A stretch of 64,000 nt of DNA from Cercis canadensis (taxonomy: Eukaryota > Streptophyta > Magnoliopsida > Fabales > Fabaceae): assembly GCA_003255065.1 (NCBI GenBank), contig QAOA01002694.1, positions 52,523 to 116,522 on the forward strand. The letters run 5' to 3'. The position numbers and the translations under genes were made by a program. Positions 25,887 to 36,376 of the stretch are shown here, one piece after another (the first letter of the stretch is position 1; the number at the start of each line of letters is the position of its first letter). The notes under the pieces are model-generated. The model saw nothing but the letters and a program-made list of their open reading frames with translations. It had not been told where the DNA came from and ran no database searches.

Positions 25887-25902
25887 ATCTCCCCCTTTTT
25901 TA
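25887..25902 (-). other. Polypurine tract of the Sirevirus
   Basis: The minus strand reads AAAAAAGGGGGAGATT directly before the 3' LTR. Further AGGGGGAGA-type tracts lie nearby at about 25929-25938 and 26099-26108. Multiple polypurine tracts are a reported feature of Sireviruses. Confidence 0.75.
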
Positions 25903-26346
25903 TGATGACAATAATGTGTTTTGAGAAAATCTCCCCCTTAATTTATGCCACCTAGAGCTGAAGAATCAGTGCTCTAGCATCAGATAACAGAAGGGAGTTT
26001 TCTCAAATAACCTGCTCAATATCAAGAAATTATACCATAGACCTGTTCAATAGCAATACAAACAGAGATAGCAGTTCAAACAGACTATTCCACATAATTT
26101 CTCCCCCTTTGGCATTATCAACAAGATAGGGGAAATATCATATCAGCAAAACCAGAGCAGGACAGTATGGGTTCAGAGCATTCCATCAACCAAGTTAATG
26201 CATGATCATAAGTGATATCACAAGCAATCAAGCAAATTTATAATGTTCATGGATGATGCATGTGAAATGATAGAAGCAATAGGCTATAGAATGTCCACTT
26301 ATGCTATATTTATAGCTGAAATTGTATCAAAAGAAGCAATTTAGAT

Positions 26347-28100
26347 AAGCTAAGAATCAGAATATAGGGGTTGTTGAGATGCAAGCAGAGCTGTCAATTT
26401 GTCCTTAATGACTGCCAAATCCTTTTCAACTGTGGCCATCCTAGCAGTAGAGTCAAAAGCCAAAGTCTGGAAGAAATTCAGACGCCTGCCAATCTGATTG
26501 GCTAGCTCCTCTGGATTGATTGAATTGATCAACTTTTCATGATCTACCCTTTCAGAAGGTTGAGCTGAAGGTCCTGACTTTCTGGCTTTCTTGGTAGCCT
26601 TAGAACTGGATGAAGTGGTGGCAGCAGGCCTTTTGGACTTGGCTGAAGGAGAACTGGTCGAGGCTATAGTTTGTTTACCTTTTCCAGTTGAAGAGGAAGA
26701 TGTTTCTTGAGGATAAGCTTATCAGGAAATGGTTCAAAGTCAAACTTGGAGAGGTCAATCTTAAAGTATTTGCAGAGTTTGACAATGATCATTCCATAAG
26801 GTAAGGTTGTCTTGGTTCTTGATCCTTTAACAGTAGCAGCCATTGTGCTTAGGATCAGTCTAGGTAAGTTTAAGGGTAACTAGTTTTTCAGATGATACAG
26901 CAAAAAGAGGTCAGGTGTTGACGACTCACTGTGACTGCTAATGTGAGGTAAGAGTTGAGAGGTTATTATTTTGACTAAGGTCCTGGTGAAAGAGTTAAAG
27001 CAATGAATTGAGGGAGGTCTTCCCTACCCTCTTTGGTCAGGAAAATCACAGACATATTCCATTGCATCATCGAAAGGAATAATATCAGATGGCCAAACTT
27101 TTTGTACTACCCTACATTCCCCTTTAACAGGTAACCTCAGAATGCTAGCTAACAATCTCTCAGAAATTACCATTTCAATTCCATCAATGAAGGATTTTAA
27201 ATAAATAACTCTAGAATCTGAGCTTTTCAGTGGCTACAAATAAGCATAGAACAAGCGAATTACCTTGGGAATTAAGGGTTCCTCTAGCTTGAGAATGCTT
27301 GTCCATCCCATAAGAGCAAATGCTTCTTCAATTGCCGTGGTTGTAGGTAATGGAGAGTCCTAGTGGATAATGCATCCTGGAACGATTGACCTCTTATCAT
27401 AGAGTTTGAGGAAATTTTCCTCAGCAGCTGTGCTCTCAAAATAGTTAGTCTCCCTTTCAGAATCAATACTCTCAGTAGTACTGTCAGATTTTCTTCCATC
27501 ATTAGGACTCTTAGAAGAAGTCCCTTTCGCAGAGGGTTTTGAAACCTTCTTCTTTTTGGAAATTTCTGCTTGAGTGGTATTTACATGTTGCTTAGAGGTA
27601 GAGTCTTGTGCTTGGGGCATTTTTCCTTTAGACCTCAGGATAAATGCTATTTTTCTTGCTAGCATTTTCATTCTTCTTGGTTTTAGAGGAGGAACTGATG
27701 GATTAGGGATTGGCACTGGTTCAAGGTCTGTGAATGGTTGGCTAGGATTATCAGCAGGTGATGGAAGTAGAGATGGTGATTTAGAAGATTGAGAGTCACG
27801 AGAGGATGTGACTGAGGGTGATGATAATGGAGCTGAGTCAGGTTGAGGATTTTCGAATGAGGGTTCTGAAATGGGAGAAGGTGAAGGAGAGACCATTTTA
27901 CCTTTTCATTTTGCAGAACCAGAAGTAAACTTCGATGCCTTTTGAATTATGGATTCAATATTTGCCCTTTCCTCTAATGAAGATGAGTTTTCTACCTAAA
28001 TGGGGTTCTCTTGAGATGTGTTCACTTCAATCTTTCCCTTGAGTTAAAATTTCAATATTTGGCTTGTTCTTCTTCTGTCCATGATTTAACAATTAACTCT
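26347..28100 (-). pseudogene. Extra 3' reading frame of the Sirevirus (env-like position)
   Basis: The longest open part, 27896-27360, encodes a serine/proline-rich protein (MVSPSPSPISEPSFENP...) with a basic patch KPRRMKMLARKIAF and a lysine-rich KKKKVSKPSAKG. Further minus-strand pieces continue to 26350, where a short helical segment with heptad-like leucines (VEKDLAVIKDKLTALLASQ) ends. Many Sireviruses carry an ORF of uncertain role here, sometimes called env-like. I see no signal peptide or convincing membrane segment, so I would not call it an envelope gene. The frame is broken by several stops. Confidence 0.5.
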
Positions 28101-28785
28101 TGTGCTGGATGTCTTGGCGGTTAATGGAGGCAATGAGGCACTTGCCGAGAATGAAGGGAAACATGCAAGGAAGAACCAGATGAAGGTGGGAAATAAGGGA
28201 AAGGGGAAGTTGAACAGTTAGGTTCAATTTCGAAGAGATGAAAGGAAATTAAGTCCGGGAATGAATAGGCTTGAAACGGTGTGTTTTGGCCAAAATGAAG
28301 AACCGCTCAGAGACGCAAGCAAAACGCGTGTTTTGGCCAAAGGCCAAAAAATGTGGGCTGATGAAATGAAGACCAGTTTCAGCAAAAACATATTAGCCCA
28401 AAAGTGGATTCAGTCCGAAAAATGAATAAAGAATGCCCCTTTTTGAAATCAGCCCATAAATTGCCAAAGAAAGTTTCTAAAATCTCTTCAAATAAAAAAT
28501 CCAAACAAAATCAAATTTATGATAGAAAGATGACAGCTCATGAAATTAAAAAATGATCAAATATTGATTTGGGCATACAAAAAAAAATGTTAAATGATCA
28601 AATTCCTTTTTCAACAATTTCTGAGGAGATGAGCACATATTAGAAGCATTCAGCAGCCAATTGAATTTCTTTATAAAAAATAAAATGCATATGAACAAAC
28701 ATCATGTACACACATACAAGAACACTTCATCAATTCATATTGATCATGCCTAATTCATGCCTTAGGAAACAAAATTTTTCTTTAG

Positions 28786-29904
28786 CTAATGGTTTTGTAA
28801 AATATCAGCAAGCTGATCTTCAATATTGATGAAAGAAAGTTCAATGTCACCCTTAAGAACATGATCTCTAAGAAAATGATGCTTTATGTCTATATGCTTG
28901 GTTCTAGAATGCTGCACTGGATTTCTTGCAATGTTTATGGCACTTGTATTATCACAAAGCAAATGAATTTTGTTCAGAATTATACCATAGTCAACAAGTT
29001 GTTGTTTCATCCACAACACTTGTGAACAACACAAACCAACAACCATGTACTCAGCTTCAGCTATTGATTGAGCAACTGAATTTTGTTTCTTTGATTGCCA
29101 AGAGACTAGTGCTACTCCAAGAAATTGACATCCTCCACTTGTGCTCTTTCGATCAATGGAACAACCAGCATAATCAGAATCTGTATATGAAACTAGTTCG
29201 AAAGAACTAGTTCTACTAAACCATAGACCAACATTCACAGAATTTATTAGATATCGAAAAATCCTTTTAACAACAGTCAAATGAGATTCCTTTGGATTAA
29301 CTTGAAATCTTGCACATGCACAGACATAATAGATGATATTTGGCCTACTAGCAGTCAAATATAGCAAGGATCCAATCATACCTCTATACCTTTTCTCACA
29401 CACAAATTTATCCTTTTCATCCAGAACCAGTTTTGTAGCAGGACTCATAGGAGTTGAAATCCCTTTTGCATTGTCCATGTCAAAACGCTTAAGTAATTCT
29501 CTTGTGTACTTAGACTGATTGATGAAAATTCTGTCTTTGAGTTGCTTAACTTGAAGTCCAAGGAAGAAGTTAAGCTCTCCCATCATGCTCATCTCAAACT
29601 CACTTTTCATTAATATCTCAAAATCCTTGCATAGCTCATTGTTAGTTGATCCAAAGATAATGTCATCAACATAGATTTGAACTATGATAATATTATGAGA
29701 TAATCTCTTAGTGAACAAAGTGGTATCAACCTTCCCTCTTACAAACTTATTTTTCATGAGAAATTCACTAAGTCTATCATACCAAGCTATAAGAGCTTGC
29801 TTAAGACTATAGAGAGCTTTGGAAAGTTTATAAACATGATTAGGAAAATCCAGATTTTCAAAACCAGGGGGCTGCTTAACAAACACTTCCTCACATGTAC
29901 CCAT
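28786..29904 (-). pseudogene. Sirevirus RT (C-terminal part) and RNase H
   Basis: An open frame of 372 codons encodes EEVFVKQPPGFE, YSLKQALIAWYDRLS, the catalytic QIYVDDIIFGST, GELNFFLGLQV and YRGMIGSLLYLTASRP, then RNase H with YTDSDYAGC, RKSTSGGCQFLG, SWQSKKQNSVAQS, AEAEY, LLCDNTSAI and RTKHIDIKHHFLRDHV. This is the least damaged part of the element. It starts after a frameshift near 29900 that separates it from the N-terminal RT, and ends LADILQNH with a stop close to the usual 'LTKPL' position. Confidence 0.9.
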
Positions 29905-30208
29905 TTAGAAAAGCACTTTTCACATCCATTTGAAAAACCTTAAAGCCTTTGAAAGAAGCAAATGCAAGAAATATTCTAATGGCTTCTAGTCTAGCTACAA
30001 GAGCAAATGTTTCTTCAAAGTCTATACCTTCCTGCTTATTGAAGCCTTGTGCTACCAATCTTGCTTTGTTTCTCACCACTTTTCCATCTTCATCAAGCTT
30101 GTTTCTGAAAACCCATCTTGTGCCAATGATTTTGGCACCTTTTGGTTCAGGAACAAGAGTCCAAACTTGGTTCCTTGAGAACTGATTTAGCTCTTTTTGC
30201 ATTGCCAT
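29891..30208 (-). pseudogene. Sirevirus RT, N-terminal part
   Basis: Encodes [52 protein letters not shown] and [12 protein letters not shown], which are RT motifs 1-3 of Copia. It overlaps the next segment by a few bases in another frame (frameshift near 29895). The sequence upstream to 30418 connects it to the integrase C-terminus through stops. Confidence 0.88.
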
Positions 30209-30417
30209 GATCCATGCCTCATCTTGGAGTGCTCACCAATTTTGGTGGGCTCGAATAGAGATAAAAGAGCCAAGTTTGCATGCTTAACCCGAAGAGATGC
30301 TCTTGTACTGATTCCTTTTTCCAAGTCACCAATCACTTTTTCAAGTAGGTGATCTTTTAGTATTCTGGTTTCTTTTGGCAGTGAATCTGTCTTATTTTTC
30401 TGTGGAGCTTCTTTCTC

Positions 30418-31365
30418 TTAATTTGGTTCTGAAAAGTCCAGCTCTATGTGAATTGAGTCACATGGAATTTGTGTTGCTTCATTTACTTGAACTTTCTGAG
30501 CTTTGGAGGATTCCTTGATGCTTTCCTGCACTACTTCATTTTCCTCAAGGGTTTTTGAGACCAATGGATAGTTAGTTTCATCAAAGACTACATGCATGGA
30601 TTCTTCTACAACAAGAGTTCTTTTGTTATAAACTCTATAAGCTTTGCTTGACATAGAGTAGCCCAAGAAAATAGCTTCATCAGATTTTGAGTCAAATTTT
30701 TCCAAATGTTCCTTTCCATTATTCAACAAAAATATTTACAGCCAAAAGCATGAAAATAGCTCACATTAGGTTTTCTTCCTTTCCAAAGTTTATATGGAGT
30801 TTTCTTTAAAATGGGCCTAATTAAGCATCTATTCAAAATATAGCATGTTGTGTTTACAGCTTCAGCCCAAAAATACTTTGACAAATTATTTTCACAAAGC
30901 ATAGTTTTCCCCATCTTAACTAGAGTTCTATTTTTCCTTTCAACCACACCATTTTGTTGGGGGGGTTCTAAGACATGAAAAATTATGGTGGATTCCTTGA
31001 TTTTCACAAAAGTTTTGAAATAACTTGTTTTCGAATTCTCCACCATGATCACTTCTAATTGAGGTGATAGCAAAACCTTTTTCATTTTGAACTTTTCTGC
31101 TAAAGCTTTCAAAAACCTCAAAGGTGTCATCCTTATGAGCAAGAAAGAAAACCCAAGTAAACCTAGAAAAATCATCCACAATGACAAAACAATATTTCTT
31201 TCTATTTAAACTAGATGAAGATGCTGGTCCAAAGATATCCATATGAAGAAGTTGAAGTGGCCTAGAAGATGACAATTCTTTCTTAGATTTGAAAGAAGAT
31301 TTGATCTGTTTGCCTTGCTGACAAGTAGCATAAATTTCGTTCTTTTCGAAAACCAATCTAGGCAA
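30418..31365 (-). pseudogene. Sirevirus integrase
   Basis: Three overlapping frames carry LQLLHMDIFGP (first D), IRSDHGGEFEN (second D), a frameshift near 30960 in a G-run (plus strand GGGGGG), then NGVVERKNRTL (catalytic E), followed by AEAVNTTCYILNRCLIRP, HAFGCKYFC, another break at about 30727, and DEAIFLGYSMSSKAYRVYNK. The DDE triad is all present. Both breaks are small indels rather than large losses. Confidence 0.88.
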
Positions 31366-31419
31366 ACTAGAAACTAGCTCATTTTTAGAAAGCTTGAAAA
31401 TAAGTTTAAAGTTTACATG

Positions 31420-31878
31420 TCAAAGTCTTCTATGCCACAGCCAAGAATTATTGCTTTGAGAAGAAAAATATGTTTCCTCTTTCGATTTTAAAGAATCTTC
31501 AGAAACAATGTACACATTAGAACATCTTTGACGAATAAACAGAACATCATCAGAATTTTTCTTGAGAATAATGCAATGAGGAGTTTCAAAAGTTATTTTA
31601 TGTCCCTTATCACAAAGCTGACTTATGCTCAGTAAGTTATACATCAAGCCATTAACTAAGTAGACATTGTCAATAAGAAGATTAGGAGAGATTTTAATTT
31701 TACCTAATCTGAAAATTCTACCTTTGCTATTGTCACCAAAAGAGACATCTCCCAAATCCACTTTGTTAATGGAGACAAATTTTGAAGGATCTCCAGTCAT
31801 GTGTCTAGAGCAGCCACTATGTAGATACCAACAATCACTTTTGGCTTGATAGCAAACCTGCAAGAGGATCACAAAAGC
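31420..31878 (-). pseudogene. Sirevirus protease and GAG-pre-integrase segment
   Basis: The frame reads DCWYLHSGCSRHMTGD. Relatives have WYLDSGCSRHMTGD, so the catalytic aspartate has become histidine (a GAT to CAT type change near 31830). After it come NLLSISQLCDKG and the zinc-finger-like SWLWHRRL end, then a stop. Upstream the frame is cut off by the Harbinger-like insertion at 31882. Confidence 0.85.
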
Positions 31879-32212
31879 TTAGGGCCTTTTTGTTTTGGTC
31901 ATTTCCTGTTTTCATTTTCAATGAAAATAGAAAATGGGCTTGAAAATGCTTTTGGTTGAGTTTAATGAAAATGTTTTGTTGAAAACATTTCTTAAATTGG
32001 GCCCAAATCTGAAAACAGAAAAAAGTTGTTTCCAGTGTTTCCTTTTCAAATTTTTGAAAACAAGAAATGAAAAAATGAAAACATGGTGGCAATTTTATAA
32101 TTATAATTTTAAAACAAGTAAAAAGGCGGTGGCAATTTTGCAATTATAATAAAAATGAGTTTTAAGTGAACATTCTTCTCCTCTTCGTCCCGATGGGCCG
32201 CTTTTTCTCAGT

Positions 32213-32875
32213 TCAAGTGTTTTCCTCTTCTTCTTGTTCTTCTTCATCAGCTTCTACTTCTCGAGGTTCTTCATCAGGATCTTCCTCTTTGTATTCTTCA
32301 TCAACTTCTTCTTCTTCTTCTTCTTGGACTTCTTTAGCGGCTTCTTCTTCTTCAAGTTCTTCAGCAGCTTCTTTTCTAATGGCACATTCTAAATGAGTGC
32401 CATAATCACATTCTTGGCAGTAATATAGCCAATAGTCCTCGGATATAATAATTCCACTACAAACATCACAAAACATGGTCACATATTCTTCCTCTTCCTA
32501 AGGAAAACTATAAAGTAGAGAAAATGTGTGCTCGTGGTCGTCGCGCTTCACATTCTCCAATAAAGATGCACATTGAACATCAATGTCAAATTGACTGGTT
32601 GAGCAGTGGTAGTGAAAGACAAAGCCAGGAAGGCCACAAGCATCACAAAAGAAACCATGGCTCTCGTCAGAGGGAGATTGGAGAAGAATCAGAGGGTGTT
32701 AAGGGTGGGATTTGTGTTGTTTTTCTTGTGGCAATTCAAAGCAAAACTTGTGGATGAGAAAGTCACAATTGCTCTTGGTGCCTTTATAAGCTGAACCTGA
32801 AAGTTCTAGCTCACAAGAAGAGCAAATGATTCCATCTTCTCCTAGCACCTCAGAAGGACACAGGGGTGGTTGTGA
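32213..32875 (-). pseudogene. DC1 (C1-like zinc finger) protein gene fragment inside the Harbinger-like element
   Basis: After an acceptor-like TTTCAG (32876-32881, minus) the frame reads GEDGIICSSCELELSG, then NCDFLIHKFCFELPQ (first DC1 module), one stop near 32709, then GFFCDACGLPGFVFHYHCS (second module), another stop near 32500, and MFCDVCSGIIISEDYWLYYC with CDYGTHLECA (third module). An extremely acidic glutamate-rich C-terminus of about 55 residues ends in a stop at 32213. The C-x2-C and H-x2-C spacing is that of plant DC1 proteins, which bind zinc and often act in stress or membrane-associated signalling. Two stops suggest a dead copy. Confidence 0.75.
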
Positions 32876-33059
32876 CTGAAATGTTTATCCTCTTTCTCAA
32901 TGGATTTTCTTTTGGTGAACTAAAATATGCAAACATGCTTATATATATTTCTAATATTGGAAAAAGGATAAGGCAACAAGTGGTAGATACCAGCCAAGTA
33001 GACCAATGGTTAGACTTTTACCAGTTTTTGTTTAAACAAGCAATTACATGGTAGATTCA

Positions 33060-33740
33060 TCAATTTGGCCTATGACCTTACTCCATCTTCACATTATTGG
33101 TTGACTTTGCTCGCTAGAATTAGCAATGGGATTTTTGTTAGATCTAGTGAGTTATGTTTGACTTTGCTCTCATATTTTCCATTGAATTTCTTTTTTCTTC
33201 CTTGTTTTGGTAAAATTGAGAATAGTTCTTATTAGTAGGACTCCCATTTTATTTAATGGGTTCTGCCCATTATTAATACCAATGGCTTTCATAGAACTGC
33301 TGTATTCTGACTTCTGAAGTAGTATCCATGTTGAAGTTGGTGGTGTGCAATGGAGTATTGACTATGTAATAATATATTACAGTGCTTTTGAACTTTGAAT
33401 CACAATGTAGTTTTTCAACCTCTTTCTCCTATCATGAACAAATAGTTTCTTTAGGTGTTTTTCCTATGTAATATGTCCTGGGTATTTGTGCTTCTTCTAC
33501 TCACATTATTTGTTTACTTGGTAGCTAGAATTAATAATGGGATTCTTATAAGATCTAGTTCTTTATTGTATGGCTTCACTCATATTTTCCTCTGAATCTC
33601 CTTTTATCTCTTTTTTTTTGGTATGATGAGAATAATTCTTGTTACATATGTTATAGAAGAGTGTTGCCATTCTTTTACTGAGACTTCCATTTTCTTCTAC
33701 TGGTAGCACCCATTATGCCTTTGGCTTCCATCAGGGACAA
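33060..33740 (+). repeat. Diverged tandem duplication inside the Harbinger-like element
   Basis: About 33085-33310 and 33500-33740 are diverged copies. Shared words include CACATTATT.G.TTACTT, GCTAGAATTA, AATGGGATT.TT, AGATCTAGT, CTCATATTTTCC and TTTGGCTTCCAT-like text. Their origin is unknown; they may be non-coding parts of the captured NB-ARC or DC1 locus. Confidence 0.5.
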
Positions 33741-34194
33741 CCTCATCTGAAGTTTAAGCTTGTAGATGAATTATTCTTGTGTGGAAATTTTTCTTAACTA
33801 AAAGCTCATTCATCAAGTGGTAGGAAATTTCATTAAACTCGTAGGTCCTTTGAGGTATTTTTTGAGTCAACTCTAGAGTCTGAGAATTAAAAGGTCAACA
33901 TTTCCTGTTAGCATATATTATTCAATCTATTAAAGGTTGGTGTGTAACAAAGACTCTTTCAAGAATGATGCTTAGTGGGGTCTGAATTTTGTATCATTAC
34001 TAGAACAAAAAGGCACCACCATATATTTAATTAGTAGAGGCACATTTACTCCATTAATCTTAAAATAATCAATAATCAAAGTACATTATTTGTTGAAAAA
34101 TCTTCAAAGGTTGAGATATTCTAGTATGATTCTCATACTTGGTATATTTGCCTTGGACAACCAATATATATTGTAATAATTTCTCCTCCTTCAG

Positions 34195-34374
34195 GACTTG
34201 GGTATGTGTCTCAGAGGATTTTGATGTTATTAAGGTGACCCAAACTCTTCTAGAATCCGTAACTTCCAAGACTTACGACATGAGGGATCCATATTTTCTT
34301 TGAGTTGAACTAAAGCAAAATTTGAGGGATAAAAAATTATTGTTTGTGTTGGATGACTTGTGGAATGGTGATTA
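34195..34374 (+). pseudogene. NB-ARC (NBS-LRR resistance gene) fragment
   Basis: After an acceptor-like CTCCTCCTTCAG the plus frame reads TWVCVSEDFDVIKVTQTLLE (the RNBS-A region), then VTSKTYD..., a TGA at about 34303, and VELKQNLRDKKLLFVLDDLW, the kinase-2 (Walker B) motif with its DD pair. The P-loop and everything after kinase 2 (GLPL, MHD, LRRs) are missing. The non-TIR class is indicated by the terminal W of LDDLW. It lies in the right part of the Harbinger-like element, opposite in strand to the DC1 fragment, so the two came from different genes. Confidence 0.8.
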
Positions 34375-34628
34375 GAAATAAATTATCTAAAACCTTATTG
34401 AAAATAGACAAGAATCGAATAGAAAATATATTAACCAAACATGTTTTTATAATTTTCATTTTTTGAAATTTTAATACCAAACATGTTTTCATTTTCTAGA
34501 AACAATTTTCAGCTTTGCAAACCAAACATGTTTCCTAAAATTTAGAAACTGAAAATGAAAATGCATTTCAAGAAATAAAAACTGAAAATGGAAATAAGGA
34601 AACATTTCCGAAAGCAAACAGCCCCTTA

Positions 34629-35090
34629 GGTACCCAAAATTCTTTTGGTCCTTTCATGTTAGAAGCACATGTGCCTTTAGGCACCCATACCATCTTTCTT
34701 TTAGCACAAAGTTTCTTATAGGAGCATGCATTAGGAAAATGTCCTATATGTCCACAATAAGAACCAAGTTCCTTTAGGGAAGGAAAATGAAAGAGAGGCT
34801 TTGACAAAAGACTTTTTCAAAACTTTTGAAGTGCTAGGTTGAATATAACTGAAGCCAGATTTGTCATTGTTCACTCTTTGCTTTCCTAGGATAGAATTCA
34901 GATTATTTCTTCCCTTAACAAACTTGACTAAATCTTCAGACAATTCATTCACTTTTATTTTCAGATTATCATTTTCCTTTTTGAGAGAAACAATGGAATG
35001 ATTTTCTTTTTCAAGAATGTCATTTTGATGTTGAAATATTTCAAGTCTATCAATCAATGCAGCATTTTCTTTTTCATGTTCTTCTATCAC
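34629..35090 (-). pseudogene. Sirevirus gag C-terminal region (coiled coil and second knuckle)
   Basis: The frame 35090-34731 encodes a strong coiled coil (ENAALIDRLEIFQHQNDILE, EKENHSI, LKKENDNLKIKVNELSEDL). The overlapping frame 34807-34568 contains YCGHIGHFPNAC, a partial CCHC knuckle, then repeated WVPKG. Sirevirus Gag proteins typically have a long coiled coil between two zinc knuckles, which fits. The Harbinger-like element interrupts it at 34625. Confidence 0.75.
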
Positions 35091-36291
35091 ATTGACTTGA
35101 TTTTTAATGATTTTTTTAAGGCATTAATTTTTGCAAGCCTTTTCTCATAATCAAAAGACAAATCATCAAAAGCAAGACTTAGTTCATCATAAGTAAGCAA
35201 GAGTTCAAGGTCTAGATCATTTACCTCACGTTTTTCTCCAGACCCTTCTCCAATTGCCATCAGACACAAATTTGCCACATTCTCCTCCTTTGACTCATCA
35301 CTTTCTGATGTTGAGTCTTCATCACTCCAGGTGGCCACCATAGCTTTCTTCTTTTCCTTTTTAAAGAATCTCTTCTTGTTGAGATTTGGACATTCAGGTT
35401 TGATGTGTCCTGGCCTTTTGCATTCATAGCAAATGATGGGCTCCTTGCTGCTATCTCCCTTGTTAAAGTCTTTGTGACCTTTTGATGAGAATCTCTTCTT
35501 TTCCTTTCTTTTCCTCATCATATCCAGAACTCTCCTAGTCACCAAAGCTACATCTTCATCACTAGAGGCTAGTTCTCTTTGAGTACTAGTCTCTGGAACA
35601 TTTGAAGAAAGAGCTAGGCTTTTCTTTCTTTTACCTGTCATACTCTTCTTTTCCATGATCAGCATCTGGTGTGATTCAAGAGTGCCTCTTAGAGCATCAA
35701 CAGTAAGATCATTCGTTTCAGTAAACTGAAGCAAGACAGTCACTTTAGAATCCCATTTTTCAGTGAGACACCTCAAAATCTTCTTGACTTGTTCCTTTTG
35801 AGTATAAACTCTTCCAAGTCCTTTTAGACTATTGATGATACTCAAGAATCGAGCAAAAAAAGAATCAAGAGACTCATCTGGAGTCATATGGAACATCTCA
35901 TATTTGGTAGAGTAGATGTCAATCTTTGCTTCTTTGACATGGCTGGTTCCTTCTTGGATGGCAGCAAGTCTGTCCCACATTTCTTTTGCCGTGTTACATG
36001 AGGCAATATTCTCATATTCTGCAGAGATACACCACATACAATGTTGTACCTAGCCTTGGAGTTTAAAGTAAATCTGAGTTTGTCTTCAAAGGTAAACTCA
36101 TGCTCTTCTTTTGGGACAGTGGCTCCTTCCACTACTTTGGTGGGATGAGTGATACCATTTCTGACTATCTGCCATACATCATAGTCAATGGCTTCAAGAT
36201 ACATTTCCATTCCTTGCTTCCAGTAGGGAGAATTTTCTCCATTGAAGAATGGAGGCTTATGAGAGGAGTGAGACTCATTTTGGTTATTCAT
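35087..36291 (-). pseudogene. Sirevirus gag
   Basis: ATG at 36291 starts MNNQNESHSSHKPPFFNGEN with SPYWKQGMEMYLEAIDYDVW, the UBN2-type Gag start. A frameshift lies near 35900-36030. The second frame reads ENIASCNTAKEMWDRLAAI, DESLDSFFARFLSIINSLK, KILRCLTEKWDSKVT, then the knuckle CYECKRPGHIKPEC, an acidic SDEDSTSESDES stretch and the start of a coiled coil. The order matches Sirevirus Gag. A TGA at the end of this frame separates it from the next coiled-coil frame. Confidence 0.88.
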
Positions 36292-36362
36292 GATACTTGC
36301 AACACAACTTAAAAAAGGATCTTTAACTTATGGTTAGTTAAACCAGAAAAAGTTGAGCACAA

Positions 36363-36374
36363 GCTCTGATACCA
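36363..36374 (-). other. Primer-binding site of the Sirevirus
   Basis: The minus strand reads TGGTATCAGAGC two bases after the 5' LTR (which ends CTCTCA at 36377). It is complementary to the 3' end of initiator methionine tRNA, the usual Copia primer. Confidence 0.9.
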
Positions 36375-36376
36375 AT

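Larger units (their letters stand above)
31882..34625. mobile_element. Harbinger-like element with captured gene pieces
   Basis: Ends: GGGCCTTTTTGTTTTGG on the left; GGGGCTGTTTGCTTTCGG read inward from the right. The flanks are TTA on each side (31879-31881 and 34626-34628). A 3-bp TTA duplication with GGG(C)C..TTTG termini fits the PIF/Harbinger superfamily. It sits exactly where the Sirevirus frame is interrupted, and that frame resumes on the other side. It has no transposase but contains a DC1-domain gene piece (minus) and an NB-ARC piece (plus). Confidence 0.72.

Noticed and set aside
26350-28100. Viral envelope gene
   Set aside because: The position fits, but no signal peptide, fusion-type or membrane segment is visible.
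32166-32396. Serine-rich protein on the plus strand
   Set aside because: It is the antisense of the glutamate-rich tail of the DC1 fragment; the minus strand has the recognisable C/H motifs.
34195-34374. Functional NBS-LRR resistance gene
   Set aside because: Only RNBS-A to kinase 2 remain, with an internal stop, inside a transposon.
36363-36376. miRNA-like motif (tRNA-primer-related sequence ATACCA)
   Set aside because: The sequence is a Copia primer-binding site; similarity of some reported miRNAs to this site is a known annotation trap.
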